Assembly (NCBI GenBank): GCA_013214065.1
Contig: JABSPK010000005.1
Span: forward strand, 62,001 to 126,000
Reading direction: 5' to 3'
Source: Flavobacteriaceae bacterium
GTDB lineage: Bacteria > Bacteroidota > Bacteroidia > Flavobacteriales > Flavobacteriaceae
Length of the DNA: 64,000 nucleotides
Shown here: one piece after another, positions 36,271 to 44,397 of the stretch
How positions within the stretch are numbered: position 1 is the first letter of the stretch
Layout of the letters: the number at the start of each line of letters is the position of its first letter
The notes under the pieces: generated by a model
What the model was told of the DNA's origin: nothing
The model's input: only the letters and a program-made list of their open reading frames with translations
Database searches by the model: none
Program-made: the position numbers and the translations under genes

Positions 36271-37356
36271 ATGGGAAAATGGTTTACAAAACAAGGCTTG
36301 CGTAAGTTCTTCTTGCGATGGATGGTGGTCAATGTGGTTTTCGCCTTGATCAAGATTTCCGTCGAACATGGCAAAGGAGGTGCTGAAAGCATATTCGAAC
36401 CGACGACGGTCTTTTATTATGTCACCGCCTTCCTTTTCTTTATGTTGACCTGGGAATACAACGATTGGCTGATTCATAAACAGCTCAGGAACGGTGGATT
36501 GAACCTTAAGAACAGTTTGGTCATTTTCGGAAAGACCATGGCCTTATTGATCCCTTTGACGACTATCATCTATTATTTGGCCTTGTTTCCTCTTAGAGAG
36601 ACCCTACAAATCATATGCGAAGATCCCGTTTTGGAATTTCGCGGCAATATTTTCAGGGCGTGGCTGCTTGGTGTGTCGGTGGTCTTTATCAACCTATTTT
36701 ACTTTTCGATGAAGCAGAAAGACGAGTTGACCAAACAGATGGAAGATTTGAAAAAGGAAATGTTGGCTTCACAATATGCCACCTTGAAAAATCAAATCAG
36801 TCCGCATTTCTTGTTCAACAGTTTGAACACCTTGACCTCCTTGATGTACCAAGATCGTGATCTCGCCTCTGATTTCGTGACCCGATTGGCCAAAACCTAT
36901 CGCTATATTCTGGATAACCGCGAACACGACTTGGTCAGTTTACGCAAAGAACTCGACTTTTTGGATTCCTATGTATTCATGATGAACGTTCGTCATAAGG
37001 ATGCCGTGATCATAGGCAGTGACATCAAAGTCGACGCAGATAATTTCCTGATACCGACCTTATCACTCCAAATGTTGGTTGAAAATGCCTTGAAACACAA
37101 TCAATACAGTAAGGAGAAGCCGCTTACGATTACGGTGGGAACCATTCAAAACGATGCTTTGGTGGTCCATAACAACCTGCAAAAAAGATCGCGCCCCGAA
37201 CCCACAACTAAAATGGGTCTGCCGAACATCAAAAAGCGCTACGCCTATTACACCAACAAACCGGTATTGGTACGAGAGGAAAACGATATGTTCGAAGTGA
37301 TCATTCCGCTATTGGATGCTTCGGTTCTGAAGTCAACTTTAAAATCGATATCCTAA
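36271..37356 (+). CDS. LytS/YehU-type sensor histidine kinase
   Basis: 361 residues. About four membrane helices (residues ~15-150) are followed by a short coiled coil and the His_kinase (PF06580) domain: phosphoacceptor His179 in NQISPHFLFNSLNTL, then LQMLVENALKHNQYSKEKPL and MGLPNIKKRYAYY. The ATG at 36271 is chosen; a TACCTTTA box (36255..36262, one mismatch) ends eight bases before it. Its stop shares a base with the regulator ATG. Confidence 0.92.
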   Translation: MGKWFTKQGLRKFFLRWMVVNVVFALIKISVEHGKGGAESIFEPTTVFYYVTAFLFFMLTWEYNDWLIHKQLRNGGLNLKNSLVIFGKTMALLIPLTTIIYYLALFPLRETLQIICEDPVLEFRGNIFRAWLLGVSVVFINLFYFSMKQKDELTKQMEDLKKEMLASQYATLKNQISPHFLFNSLNTLTSLMYQDRDLASDFVTRLAKTYRYILDNREHDLVSLRKELDFLDSYVFMMNVRHKDAVIIGSDIKVDADNFLIPTLSLQMLVENALKHNQYSKEKPLTITVGTIQNDALVVHNNLQKRSRPEPTTKMGLPNIKKRYAYYTNKPVLVREENDMFEVIIPLLDASVLKSTLKSIS

Positions 37357-38114
37357 TGCGGGCCGTAATCGTAGAAGATGAGGAATTCGCGGCTAAACGC
37401 TTGGAACAGTTGGTCCGTGAACTGGCTCCGGAAATCAACATAATTTGTGCTTTGAATTCTGTGGCGAGCGGCACCAAATGGTTCGATGAAAACGAAGCCC
37501 CAGACCTCATTTTTCTCGATATCCAACTGAACGACGGCTATGGTTTCGATATTTTGGACGGATTGGAAGAACATCCGCCCGTTATCTTCACCACGGCCTA
37601 TAATGAATTCGCCATTCGCGGATTCAAATACAATGGCTTGGATTACCTGCTCAAACCGATCGTCAAGGAAGAATTGGCCAAAGCATTAGGGAAATTCCAT
37701 AAGAACAGCATGCGAAACAGCGGTTCGGGTAGTACGGAGAACCTCGAACACCTGAAACAACTATTCCACAAGGAATACAAACACCGGTTTATGGTCAAGG
37801 TGGGCAATATGTTCAAATCCTTCAATGTGGATGACATCGCCTATTTTAAATCAAATGAGGGCTTGATCTACCTATACACCCATACGGCCCAACATTATCC
37901 GATCGAATACACCATTGATCAATTGGAGAACATTCTGAATCCCATCCATTTTTTCAGGATCAATCGCAAGTTCATGGTTTCGGTCAAGGCGGTTGTCGAA
38001 ATACACAGCTATTTCAATAGCAGGTTGTTGCTGCGATTACTACCCAAAGAAGAAAATCAGGTTATCGTTTCACGTGAACGTACGACCAATTTCAAACGAT
38101 GGCTCGATATGTAA
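37356..38114 (+). CDS. LytTR-family response regulator
   Basis: 252 residues: receiver domain with acceptor Asp55 (LIFLDIQLNDGYGFDIL) and LLKPI Lys, then a LytTR DNA-binding domain (VDDIAYFKSNEGLIYLYTH, FFRINRKFMVSVKAV). Cognate of the kinase encoded one base upstream. LytTR regulators usually bind direct repeats before their targets. Confidence 0.95.
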   Translation: MRAVIVEDEEFAAKRLEQLVRELAPEINIICALNSVASGTKWFDENEAPDLIFLDIQLNDGYGFDILDGLEEHPPVIFTTAYNEFAIRGFKYNGLDYLLKPIVKEELAKALGKFHKNSMRNSGSGSTENLEHLKQLFHKEYKHRFMVKVGNMFKSFNVDDIAYFKSNEGLIYLYTHTAQHYPIEYTIDQLENILNPIHFFRINRKFMVSVKAVVEIHSYFNSRLLLRLLPKEENQVIVSRERTTNFKRWLDM

Positions 38115-38145
38115 AAAACCCCTGCTCGAACGGCAAGGGTTTTTA
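38114..38145 (+). terminator. Terminator after the response regulator
   Basis: Stem AAAAACCC / GGGTTTTT with a 15-base loop that has further pairing, followed by T. Confidence 0.8.
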
Positions 38146-38184
38146 TTCGATCGGTTTCCCGAATACTGTGTTATGTGCTGATCT

Positions 38185-39501
38185 TTAGTAACGGTAATAC
38201 TCCGGCTTGAACGGGCCTTTTACGGTAACACCGATATATTCCGCTTGGTCTTCTTTGAGTTCCGTCAATTCGGCACCAAGTCGTGAAAGGTGCAATTGGG
38301 CCACTTTCTCGTCCAAATGCTTGGGCAACATGTACACCTCGTTTTCGTAACGATCGCTGTGGTTCCATAGTTCGATTTGTGCCAACGTCTGGTTGGTAAA
38401 CGAATTGCTCATTACGAAACTTGGGTGACCGGTGGCGCAGCCAAGGTTGACCAAACGCCCCTCGGCCAGTACGATTAGGTCTTTTCCATCGATTGTATAC
38501 TTGTCGACCTGTGGCTTGATTTCGTCTTTGGTATCCCCATAAGCGCCGTTCAACCACGCCATGTCGATTTCGTTATCGAAATGACCGATATTACAGACAA
38601 TGGCCTTGTCCTTCAGGGCCCTGAAGTGCTCTTCGCGAATGATATCCTTATTCCCAGTGGCGGTAATCACCACATCGGCTTTGGCAATGACCGATTCCAA
38701 TTTCTTGACTTCATAACCGTCCATACAGGCTTGTAAGGCACAGATCGGATCGATTTCGGTGACCGTTACGATGGCCCCAGCTCCGCGGAAGGATGCTGCG
38801 GTTCCTTTTCCGACATCACCGTAGCCCGCTACGACGACCCGTTTGCCTGCTAGCATGGTATCGGTAGCCCTACGTATGGCGTCTACTGCACTTTCTCGGC
38901 AGCCGTACTTGTTATCGAATTTCGATTTGGTAACCGAGTCGTTCACATTGATGGCCGGCATCGGTAGCGTTCCATTTTTCATACGATCGTAAAGGCGGTG
39001 TACCCCTGTGGTGGTTTCTTCCGATAATCCTTTGATTCCCGAATTAAGTTCGGGGTAGCGATCCAAAACCATATTGGTCAGGTCACCGCCATCATCCAAG
39101 ATCATGTTCAGGGGTTGGCGTTCTTCACCGAAGAATAAGGTCTGTTCGATACACCAATCGAATTCTTCTTCGGTCATTCCTTTCCAAGCATAGACAGGAA
39201 TACCTGCAGCGGCAATGGCAGCGGCGGCATGGTCTTGGGTAGAAAAGATGTTACAGGAACTCCAAGTTACCTCGGCACCAAGGGCCACCAAAGTCTCGAT
39301 CAAGACGGCGGTCTGTATGGTCATATGAAGGCAGCCGGCGATGCGGGCACCTTTCAAGGGTTGTTCACTTTTATATTCTTCTCGAAGTGCCATCAATCCG
39401 GGCATCTCCGCTTCGGCGAGTTCAATTTCTTTGCGCCCCCAATCAGCCAAAGCAATGTCTTTCACTTTAAAAGGAACGTAAGGAATCGTGTTAGTGCTCA
39501 T
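38185..39501 (-). CDS. ahcY: Adenosylhomocysteinase
   Basis: 438 residues; reversibly splits S-adenosylhomocysteine to adenosine and homocysteine, recycling the product of methyltransferases. NAD site [10 protein letters not shown], substrate segments [28 protein letters not shown]-like ([18 protein letters not shown]), ends with KPEYYRY. Monocistronic, with an upstream promoter shared as a divergent region with the PPTase gene. Confidence 0.98.
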   Translation of the reverse strand: MSTNTIPYVPFKVKDIALADWGRKEIELAEAEMPGLMALREEYKSEQPLKGARIAGCLHMTIQTAVLIETLVALGAEVTWSSCNIFSTQDHAAAAIAAAGIPVYAWKGMTEEEFDWCIEQTLFFGEERQPLNMILDDGGDLTNMVLDRYPELNSGIKGLSEETTTGVHRLYDRMKNGTLPMPAINVNDSVTKSKFDNKYGCRESAVDAIRRATDTMLAGKRVVVAGYGDVGKGTAASFRGAGAIVTVTEIDPICALQACMDGYEVKKLESVIAKADVVITATGNKDIIREEHFRALKDKAIVCNIGHFDNEIDMAWLNGAYGDTKDEIKPQVDKYTIDGKDLIVLAEGRLVNLGCATGHPSFVMSNSFTNQTLAQIELWNHSDRYENEVYMLPKHLDEKVAQLHLSRLGAELTELKEDQAEYIGVTVKGPFKPEYYRY

Positions 39502-39540
39502 TTTTTCTTAATTTACTTTCGTAGCCTGATTTAACGGCCA

Positions 39541-39548
39541 CAAAGGTA
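39541..39548 (-). promoter_or_regulatory. ahcY promoter, -7 box TACCTTTG
   Basis: Exact TAnnTTTG on the minus strand; predicted start near 39537, leader about 36 bases. Confidence 0.6.
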
Positions 39549-39569
39549 CAATTTACTTAACTCTTAGCC

Positions 39570-40211
39570 GTGCCCCTTTACAAAACCATAACAGTTTCAA
39601 AGGACATCACCGCATACCTGTGGAAGGTGACCGAAAGTGAGGAACAGCTTTCACACGGAATTGCACTCACCGACCATTGCCAAAAGCGACTTGATGCCAT
39701 GAAATCGACCATGCACCGAAGGGCGTTCCTAAGTATAAGGCATTTGCTCCGCCAAGAAGGGTATGAAGACCGGGACCTGTATTACAACGAGTTCGGAAAA
39801 CCGCATTTGGTAGATGGCAACCACATTTCGATCACCCATTCCAATGAATTCACCGCGATTATTGTCAGCAGAAACGAATTGGTGGGTATCGACATCGAAA
39901 AACAACGGGATAAAATTTTGCGGATCGCCCATAAGTTTACACCGATCCAAGAGTATCGTACCCTGGCCAATAGTGAAGCCGTGATGCGAAAATTGACCAT
40001 CGTGTGGGGGGCCAAAGAGTCTTTGTATAAAATCTATGCCCAACCCGGGCTCAGTTTTTTAAACCATATCGATGTCAAGGATTTTCCTTTTGATGCCAAG
40101 ACCACTACGGCGACCATTTCGTATGAAGGTAAGAAGTCGACCTATGCCGTCGATTTTTTCGAATTCGAGGGCTTTACCTGTGTTTTTGCCCGCAGTTCGA
40201 ACGGTGGCTAA
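39570..40211 (+). CDS. 4'-phosphopantetheinyl transferase superfamily protein
   Basis: 213 residues, Sfp-like in domain pattern: YNEFGKPHLVDGNHISITHSNEF, the magnesium-binding ELVGIDIEKQR and WGAKESLYK. It transfers phosphopantetheine from CoA to a carrier protein. The start is GTG; no ATG is available before the conserved region. Whether it serves fatty-acid ACP or another carrier is not shown; no PKS/NRPS gene is nearby. Confidence 0.88.
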   Translation: MPLYKTITVSKDITAYLWKVTESEEQLSHGIALTDHCQKRLDAMKSTMHRRAFLSIRHLLRQEGYEDRDLYYNEFGKPHLVDGNHISITHSNEFTAIIVSRNELVGIDIEKQRDKILRIAHKFTPIQEYRTLANSEAVMRKLTIVWGAKESLYKIYAQPGLSFLNHIDVKDFPFDAKTTTATISYEGKKSTYAVDFFEFEGFTCVFARSSNGG

Positions 40212-40245
40212 GACGTTTGTCGTAGTTTTACAATAAAAAGCAGGA

Positions 40246-40506
40246 ATGGACATTTCCGTCGAACTGACCCTTACCCCATTGCAAGACGATTTCGAGCCCC
40301 CGATCATAGAGTTCATCAAAAAACTTCGGGCTTCAGGATTGCGCACCCTTGAAAATCCCTTGAGTACCCAAGTATATGGATCATATGACCAGGTCATGGA
40401 TCTTTTGAAAAATGAGATAAAAACCGCGTTTATCGATTTGGATCACGTGGTTTTGCAAATGAAGATCGTCAAATCGGACCGAAGTGGATATCAACCCCAT
40501 TTTTGA
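40246..40506 (+). CDS. Thiamine-binding (MTH1187/YkoF-like) protein
   Basis: 86 residues matching the MTH1187/YkoF ferredoxin-like family (MDISVELTLTPLQDDFEPPIIEFIKKLR, VYGSYDQVMDLLKNEI). Members bind thiamine or related compounds. It overlaps pnuC by 23 bp, so it is translationally coupled to a vitamin transporter. Confidence 0.82.
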   Translation: MDISVELTLTPLQDDFEPPIIEFIKKLRASGLRTLENPLSTQVYGSYDQVMDLLKNEIKTAFIDLDHVVLQMKIVKSDRSGYQPHF

Positions 40507-41122
40507 TTTTTTCCTAGAAGCGTATCGCGGCAAACCGTCTTTCATAATCGTTCTCGAGGCCGTGGTGTTCGTAATGGGTATTGCAAGCGTCTGGTTTGCC
40601 AAAAAGGAGCACATTCTCGTGTACCCAACCGGCTTGGTTGCTACTGTGATCACGGTCTATTTGTTTTTTCGTGATGGCTTGTTGGGTGATATGATCATGA
40701 ACTTTTATTGGTCGGTAATGAGCGTTTATGGGTGGTGGAACTGGTCACGAAAAAAGGACAACGTGAAGGTCGTACGTATTTCACGTACTTCGAAGAACGA
40801 GAAAGTTATCGGAGTACTCCTGTTTTTGGGGACCATGTTGGTCAATTATGGGATTTACCGCATTTTCGACTATGAAATCGCGCCTTCGAATTATGTTGAT
40901 ATTTTCACTTCGGGTATTTTCTTCACGGCCATGTGGTACATGGCCAATAAAAAATTGGAGAATTGGACGCTGTGGATCCTTGCCGATATCATTACCGTTC
41001 CTTTATATGCCTCAAGGGGTTGGGGTATGTTATCTTTGCAATATCTGATTTTCACCGTAATGGCCGTTCAAGGCTACTTGGCATGGAAGAAGCACTTACA
41101 CAAGCACCCAGTGGGCTCGTAA
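40484..41122 (+). CDS. pnuC: PnuC-family vitamin transporter
   Basis: 212 residues with about seven membrane segments and the PnuC tryptophan motif (VYGWWNWSRKK). PnuC proteins facilitate uptake of nicotinamide riboside and are trapped by a kinase; the related PnuT takes thiamine. The start is GTG at 40484. The upstream thiamine-binding gene argues for a thiamine-like substrate and the downstream NadR-type kinase for nicotinamide riboside, so the substrate stays open. Confidence 0.9.
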   Translation: MDINPIFDFFLEAYRGKPSFIIVLEAVVFVMGIASVWFAKKEHILVYPTGLVATVITVYLFFRDGLLGDMIMNFYWSVMSVYGWWNWSRKKDNVKVVRISRTSKNEKVIGVLLFLGTMLVNYGIYRIFDYEIAPSNYVDIFTSGIFFTAMWYMANKKLENWTLWILADIITVPLYASRGWGMLSLQYLIFTVMAVQGYLAWKKHLHKHPVGS

Positions 41123-41640
41123 AGGTCGTTTTATTCGGCCCCGAATCAACCGGTAAGACCACTTTGGCACGGCAGCTGGCCGAATACTACGATACGGAGT
41201 GGGTACCTGAATATGCAAGGGAATACCTTCAGGATAAATGGGATCGTGATGGGAAAACCTGTGAACCACATGACCTTCTGCCGATAGCCAGGGGCCAGAT
41301 GCGCTTGGAAAACGAATTGTCGAAAAAGGCGAACCGACTACTGGTTTGCGACACCGATCTTTTGGAAACCAAGGTCTACTCGGAAGCCTATTACCTGGGG
41401 TACTGTGACCCGTTGCTTGAAAAGGCCGCCCTATCCAATAGATACGACCTGTATTTCCTGACAGGGATCGATACCCCTTGGGTCAAGGACGATCTTCGTG
41501 ACAAACCCGATGAACGTGAACGCATGTTCAAATATTTTCACGATACCCTAAAGCATAACGATAAGAATTTTGTTACTTTAAAGGGTGAAAAAGATGTCCG
41601 ATTTCGTGCGGCCATCCACCATATAGATAAACTCCTCTAA
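41083..41640 (+). CDS. NadR-type ribosylnicotinamide kinase-like ATPase
   Basis: 185 residues; the ATG at 41083 overlaps pnuC by 40 bp. P-loop FGPESTGKTTLARQLAEYY, then EYAREYLQD and VCDTDLLETKVYSE, the pattern of the C-terminal kinase domain of NadR. The N-terminal NMN adenylyltransferase and HTH parts of NadR are absent. It would phosphorylate the imported vitamin nucleoside and trap it. Confidence 0.88.
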   Translation: MEEALTQAPSGLVKVVLFGPESTGKTTLARQLAEYYDTEWVPEYAREYLQDKWDRDGKTCEPHDLLPIARGQMRLENELSKKANRLLVCDTDLLETKVYSEAYYLGYCDPLLEKAALSNRYDLYFLTGIDTPWVKDDLRDKPDERERMFKYFHDTLKHNDKNFVTLKGEKDVRFRAAIHHIDKLL

Positions 41641-41643
41641 CAC

Positions 41644-43176
41644 ATGATCGATCTGTCGAAAAAAGACCTTGACCAGCTCGCTGACAAAGGCATTTCTGAA
41701 GCTCAATTGACCCAGCAAATGAACACCTTCAAAAAGGGGATCCCCTTTGTGGACCTGGCGCGGGCCGCCATTGTCGATGACGGTATATTCAGGTTCGATG
41801 CGGAGCAGCAACAGCAACTGGTTTCCTTTTTCGATGACCGGGCCGAAGGCTTATCATTGCTTAAGTTCGTTCCAGCATCCGGAGCGGCCTCAAGGATGTT
41901 CAAGGCCATGTTCAATTTTTTGGAGGCTTATGACCCCGAAGCGGAAAGTTTAGGGGAATATCTCTCGAGAACCAACGACGCTGCGGTAGAACGTTTCGCC
42001 AAGGATATGGAGCGATTTCCTTTTTATGGGGAAATCATGAAGGCGATCGGTTCGAAACACGGTGAAGCCGGAAGCAAGGTGTATGCGTTCGTCAAGTACA
42101 TGCTCGAAGAAGACGGGATGAACTTCGGGTTTTTTCCCAAAGGCTTATTGCCTTTTCATAAATGCAAGCATGGCGGGGCGACCCCTTTTAAGGAGCACCT
42201 GAAAGAAGCCGCCTTGTATGCCAAAGGAAAAGGACTTGCCAAATTGCATTTCACCATATCGCCCCAACATGAGACCATGTTCAAGGATGAAGAGGCCCTT
42301 TCGGTTCCGCGGATTTCCCAGAAGACCGAAACCGAATTCGAAGTGACCTATTCCAATCAAAAGCCAAGTACCGATACCCTCGCGGTCGATATGGAAGATC
42401 GACCTTTCCGGAATTCGGACGGCTCCATACTGTTTCGCCCTGGAGGCCATGGGGCTTTGATAGAAAACCTTAACGACCAAGACGCCGATATCATTTTTAT
42501 TAAGAACATCGATAATGTGGTCATCGATGCGAATTTGCAACAAGTTGCCGATAGCAAGAAAATGCTGGCAGGTTTACTGCTTCGAACCCAAGAAAAGGCT
42601 TTTGACTATGCTCGGGCCCTTGAAAATGAAACTGCCGATGTTGTGGAGGTAAAACGGTTTTTGGAAACGGAATTGAACGTTCGTTTTGAACAAGCTTACG
42701 AGGCTTTGGACGAAGCCGGAAAACAAACCGCCCTTTTGGCCAAATTGAACCGCCCCATACGGGTTTGTGGTATGGTCAAAAACGAAGGCGAGCCAGGAGG
42801 CGGGCCTTTTTGGGCTAAAAATTCACAAGGCGGGGTTTCCCTACAGATCATTGAATCGGCCCAAGTCGATATGTCGAGTTCCTCCCAAGCTGCAATATTT
42901 AAGGATTCCACCCATTTCAATCCGGTTGATTTGGTCTGTGGTCCACGCGATTATCGAGGAAAGAAATTCGACCTCATGCCTTTTATCGATACGGAACAAG
43001 GTTTTATCACGGCTAAGACCAAAGAAGGAAAAGAATTGAAGGCCTTGGAACTCCCCGGTCTTTGGAACGGGGCCATGGCCTATTGGAACACCCTTTTCGT
43101 AGAGGTACCCTTGGTGACCTTCAATCCGGTCAAAACGGTAAACGACCTTTTAAAACCCTCGCATCAGGCTGGTTGA
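41644..43176 (+). CDS. DUF4301 family protein
   Basis: 510 residues of the flavobacterial DUF4301 family. Visible conserved-looking segments are LKFVPASGAASRMFKAMFNFLEAY (a nucleotidyltransferase-like PASGAASRM loop), LPFHKCKHGGATPFKEHL, FRPGGHGALIENLNDQDADIIFIKNIDNV and GMVKNEGEPGGGPFWAKN. The opening loop and the FRPGGHGAL segment recall sugar-nucleotidyltransferases, but I do not claim an activity. It follows the kinase by three bases and closes the vitamin-salvage operon with a terminator. Confidence 0.88.
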   Translation: MIDLSKKDLDQLADKGISEAQLTQQMNTFKKGIPFVDLARAAIVDDGIFRFDAEQQQQLVSFFDDRAEGLSLLKFVPASGAASRMFKAMFNFLEAYDPEAESLGEYLSRTNDAAVERFAKDMERFPFYGEIMKAIGSKHGEAGSKVYAFVKYMLEEDGMNFGFFPKGLLPFHKCKHGGATPFKEHLKEAALYAKGKGLAKLHFTISPQHETMFKDEEALSVPRISQKTETEFEVTYSNQKPSTDTLAVDMEDRPFRNSDGSILFRPGGHGALIENLNDQDADIIFIKNIDNVVIDANLQQVADSKKMLAGLLLRTQEKAFDYARALENETADVVEVKRFLETELNVRFEQAYEALDEAGKQTALLAKLNRPIRVCGMVKNEGEPGGGPFWAKNSQGGVSLQIIESAQVDMSSSSQAAIFKDSTHFNPVDLVCGPRDYRGKKFDLMPFIDTEQGFITAKTKEGKELKALELPGLWNGAMAYWNTLFVEVPLVTFNPVKTVNDLLKPSHQAG

Positions 43177-43195
43177 TACCCAGGTTTCACAGCAC

Positions 43196-43231
43196 AAAAA
43201 CCGCATCGCGAATCCGCTTTGCGGTTTTTTT
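43196..43231 (+). terminator. Terminator after the DUF4301 gene
   Basis: Stem AAAAACCGCA / TGCGGTTTTT with a ~14-base loop and T-run. Confidence 0.88.
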
Positions 43232-43278
43232 GTGACTTTTTCAAAAGGATCGTGTCCAATAAGTAAAGCATCTGAAAA

Positions 43279-43455
43279 ATGAACGATCTATTGAAATCCG
43301 GACTGATGGCAACCGCACTGATCATCACCTTGTTGTTGGCGGCCCCATCGATCAATGCCGATGTATCCGTTTCCAACGATGCCGAAGAGAAAGAAACCCT
43401 GGTGGCCGATGAACCGGTCGCCGCTATTATAAAGGAAGAACATAATCCGCTGTAG
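43279..43455 (+). CDS. 58-residue predicted exported protein
   Basis: ATG to TAG encodes a clear signal peptide (GLMATALIITLLLAAPSINA) followed by a ~34-residue acidic tail (DVSVSNDAEEKETLVADEP...KEEHNPL). No match is recognised. It is flanked by terminators and lies beside another small exported protein gene. It may be a small periplasmic protein or a chance reading frame; codon use and the signal peptide favour a real gene. Confidence 0.5.
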   Translation: MNDLLKSGLMATALIITLLLAAPSINADVSVSNDAEEKETLVADEPVAAIIKEEHNPL

Positions 43456-43743
43456 CCAGTCTGGCTCGCGGTTTTGGTTGGTTGATTCGGTTGAAAGGGC
43501 CGCAAGGTGTTCGCTTTGCGGTCCTTCATTCAACAAAACGATTTGATAATGCTATGCGACACTAACCATAGATTATCGTTCGGGGCCTTCAAGACGTTCA
43601 ATGATTTGAATGACTTCCCCCAAGTGTCCTTGAAGGGCCTCAATAAAAAATCGCTTCGGCGATCTTTTATTTTTTTAGGAAACGGGCATCTGAACCTTGA
43701 ACTTCAACGTAGATAAGTTAGATGTTGAATTAAAACGAAAACA
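43456..43743 (+). other. 288-bp gap with two hairpins, no convincing gene
   Basis: A hairpin at about 43494-43526 (AAGGgCCGCAA / TTTGCGGtCCTT, without a T-run) and a terminator-like hairpin at about 43647-43676 (ATCGC-ttcg-GCGAT flanked by A6 and a T-rich tract). A reading frame crossing the second hairpin lacks any supporting feature and is not annotated. Confidence 0.5.
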
Positions 43744-44040
43744 ATGAAGAAAACGATGCTCTACTCCATACTAGCCATTACCATGACCTTGACTTCGATC
43801 GAGTCTTACGGCCACCTCAATGACCTTAAGGTGCATGCCATGACCGACGGTTTCAAGAAAATCGATAGCGCCGAACTTCCGCCGCAAGTGGTTGAAGCCT
43901 TGCTCAAAGACTATCCGACCTCTCGATTGAAAGAAGCTTTTAAAAACCCGCAAGGAAAGTACAAGCTGATAATGGTGTTGAAAAGCGGTACGAAGCGCAC
44001 GGTGTATATCGATGCCTATGGCCGTTGGACGACCAAATAA
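43744..44040 (+). CDS. Small exported PepSY-like (DUF2874-type) protein
   Basis: 98 residues: signal peptide (MLYSILAITMTLTSIESYGH) followed by one PepSY-like domain (IDSAELPPQVVEALLKDYPTSRLKEAF, KYKLIMVLKSGTKRTVYIDAYGRW). Such domains occur singly or in tandem in secreted Bacteroidetes proteins. Ligand unknown; closed by a terminator 20 bp downstream. Confidence 0.78.
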   Translation: MKKTMLYSILAITMTLTSIESYGHLNDLKVHAMTDGFKKIDSAELPPQVVEALLKDYPTSRLKEAFKNPQGKYKLIMVLKSGTKRTVYIDAYGRWTTK

Positions 44041-44060
44041 GATCGTCATGTATTTCACAA

Positions 44061-44087
44061 AAAAAGGCCGTCTTGTACGGCCTTTTT
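44061..44087 (+). terminator. Terminator after the PepSY-like gene
   Basis: Perfect 11-bp stem AAAAAGGCCGT / ACGGCCTTTTT with a five-base loop. The T-run doubles as the -33 element of the next promoter. Confidence 0.92.
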
Positions 44088-44115
44088 GTTTTTAGGATTT
44101 TCCACCCTACATTTG
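44085..44115 (+). promoter_or_regulatory. Promoter of the thiamine-regulated TonB receptor (TTTG - 19 bp - TACATTTG)
   Basis: TTTG at 44085..44088 is spaced 19 bp from an exact TAnnTTTG at 44108..44115. Transcription should begin near 44119-44122, just before the riboswitch. Confidence 0.65.
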
Positions 44116-44123
44116 CCGCATCT

Positions 44124-44198
44124 CAAAGGGGTGCTTTGACATCGTTCAGGGCTGAGATCATACCCATTGAACCTGGGCAGGTAATGCTGCTAAGGGAT
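44124..44198 (+). promoter_or_regulatory. TPP riboswitch (THI element)
   Basis: The aptamer core is clear: GGGGTGC, then GGGCTGAGATCATACCC (the pyrimidine-sensing arm) and TGAACCTGGGCAGGTAATGC followed by TAAGGGA (the pyrophosphate arm and closing strand). It lies at the very start of the transcript and should switch the downstream TonB receptor off when thiamine pyrophosphate is plentiful. Confidence 0.93.
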
Positions 44199-44397
44199 GG
44201 CCGAACGGCAAGGGCATCGCGCCTTTGCGGTGAGGGGCGGATAGGTGTCAAACCGAATTCCTGCCGTTTCACATACAAATCAAGTCAAACCAGAATAATG
44301 ACCCCTTTTATTCGTGAATTTTTTACGAATGAAAATACCATGTTCATTTTTCAGAAAAGAGATCGGCTCACAATCTTTCGGTCTTCAACAACACCTA
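44199..44397 (+). promoter_or_regulatory. Riboswitch expression platform and leader
   Basis: A 199-base stretch between aptamer and start codon. Two mutually exclusive pairings share 44208-44210: a local hairpin GCAAGGGC/GCCTTTGC (44208..44228) and a longer-range pairing AACGGCA (44204..44210) with TGCCGTT (44262..44268). Near the start codon a weak ATTCGT/ACGAAT stem (44310..44330) is seen. No clear terminator T-run follows either pairing, so translational or unknown control is possible. Confidence 0.45.

Noticed and set aside
43507-43716. A 69-codon frame in the gap before the PepSY gene
   Set aside because: It crosses a terminator-like hairpin, has no signal peptide or family features, and its codon use is unlike the neighbours.
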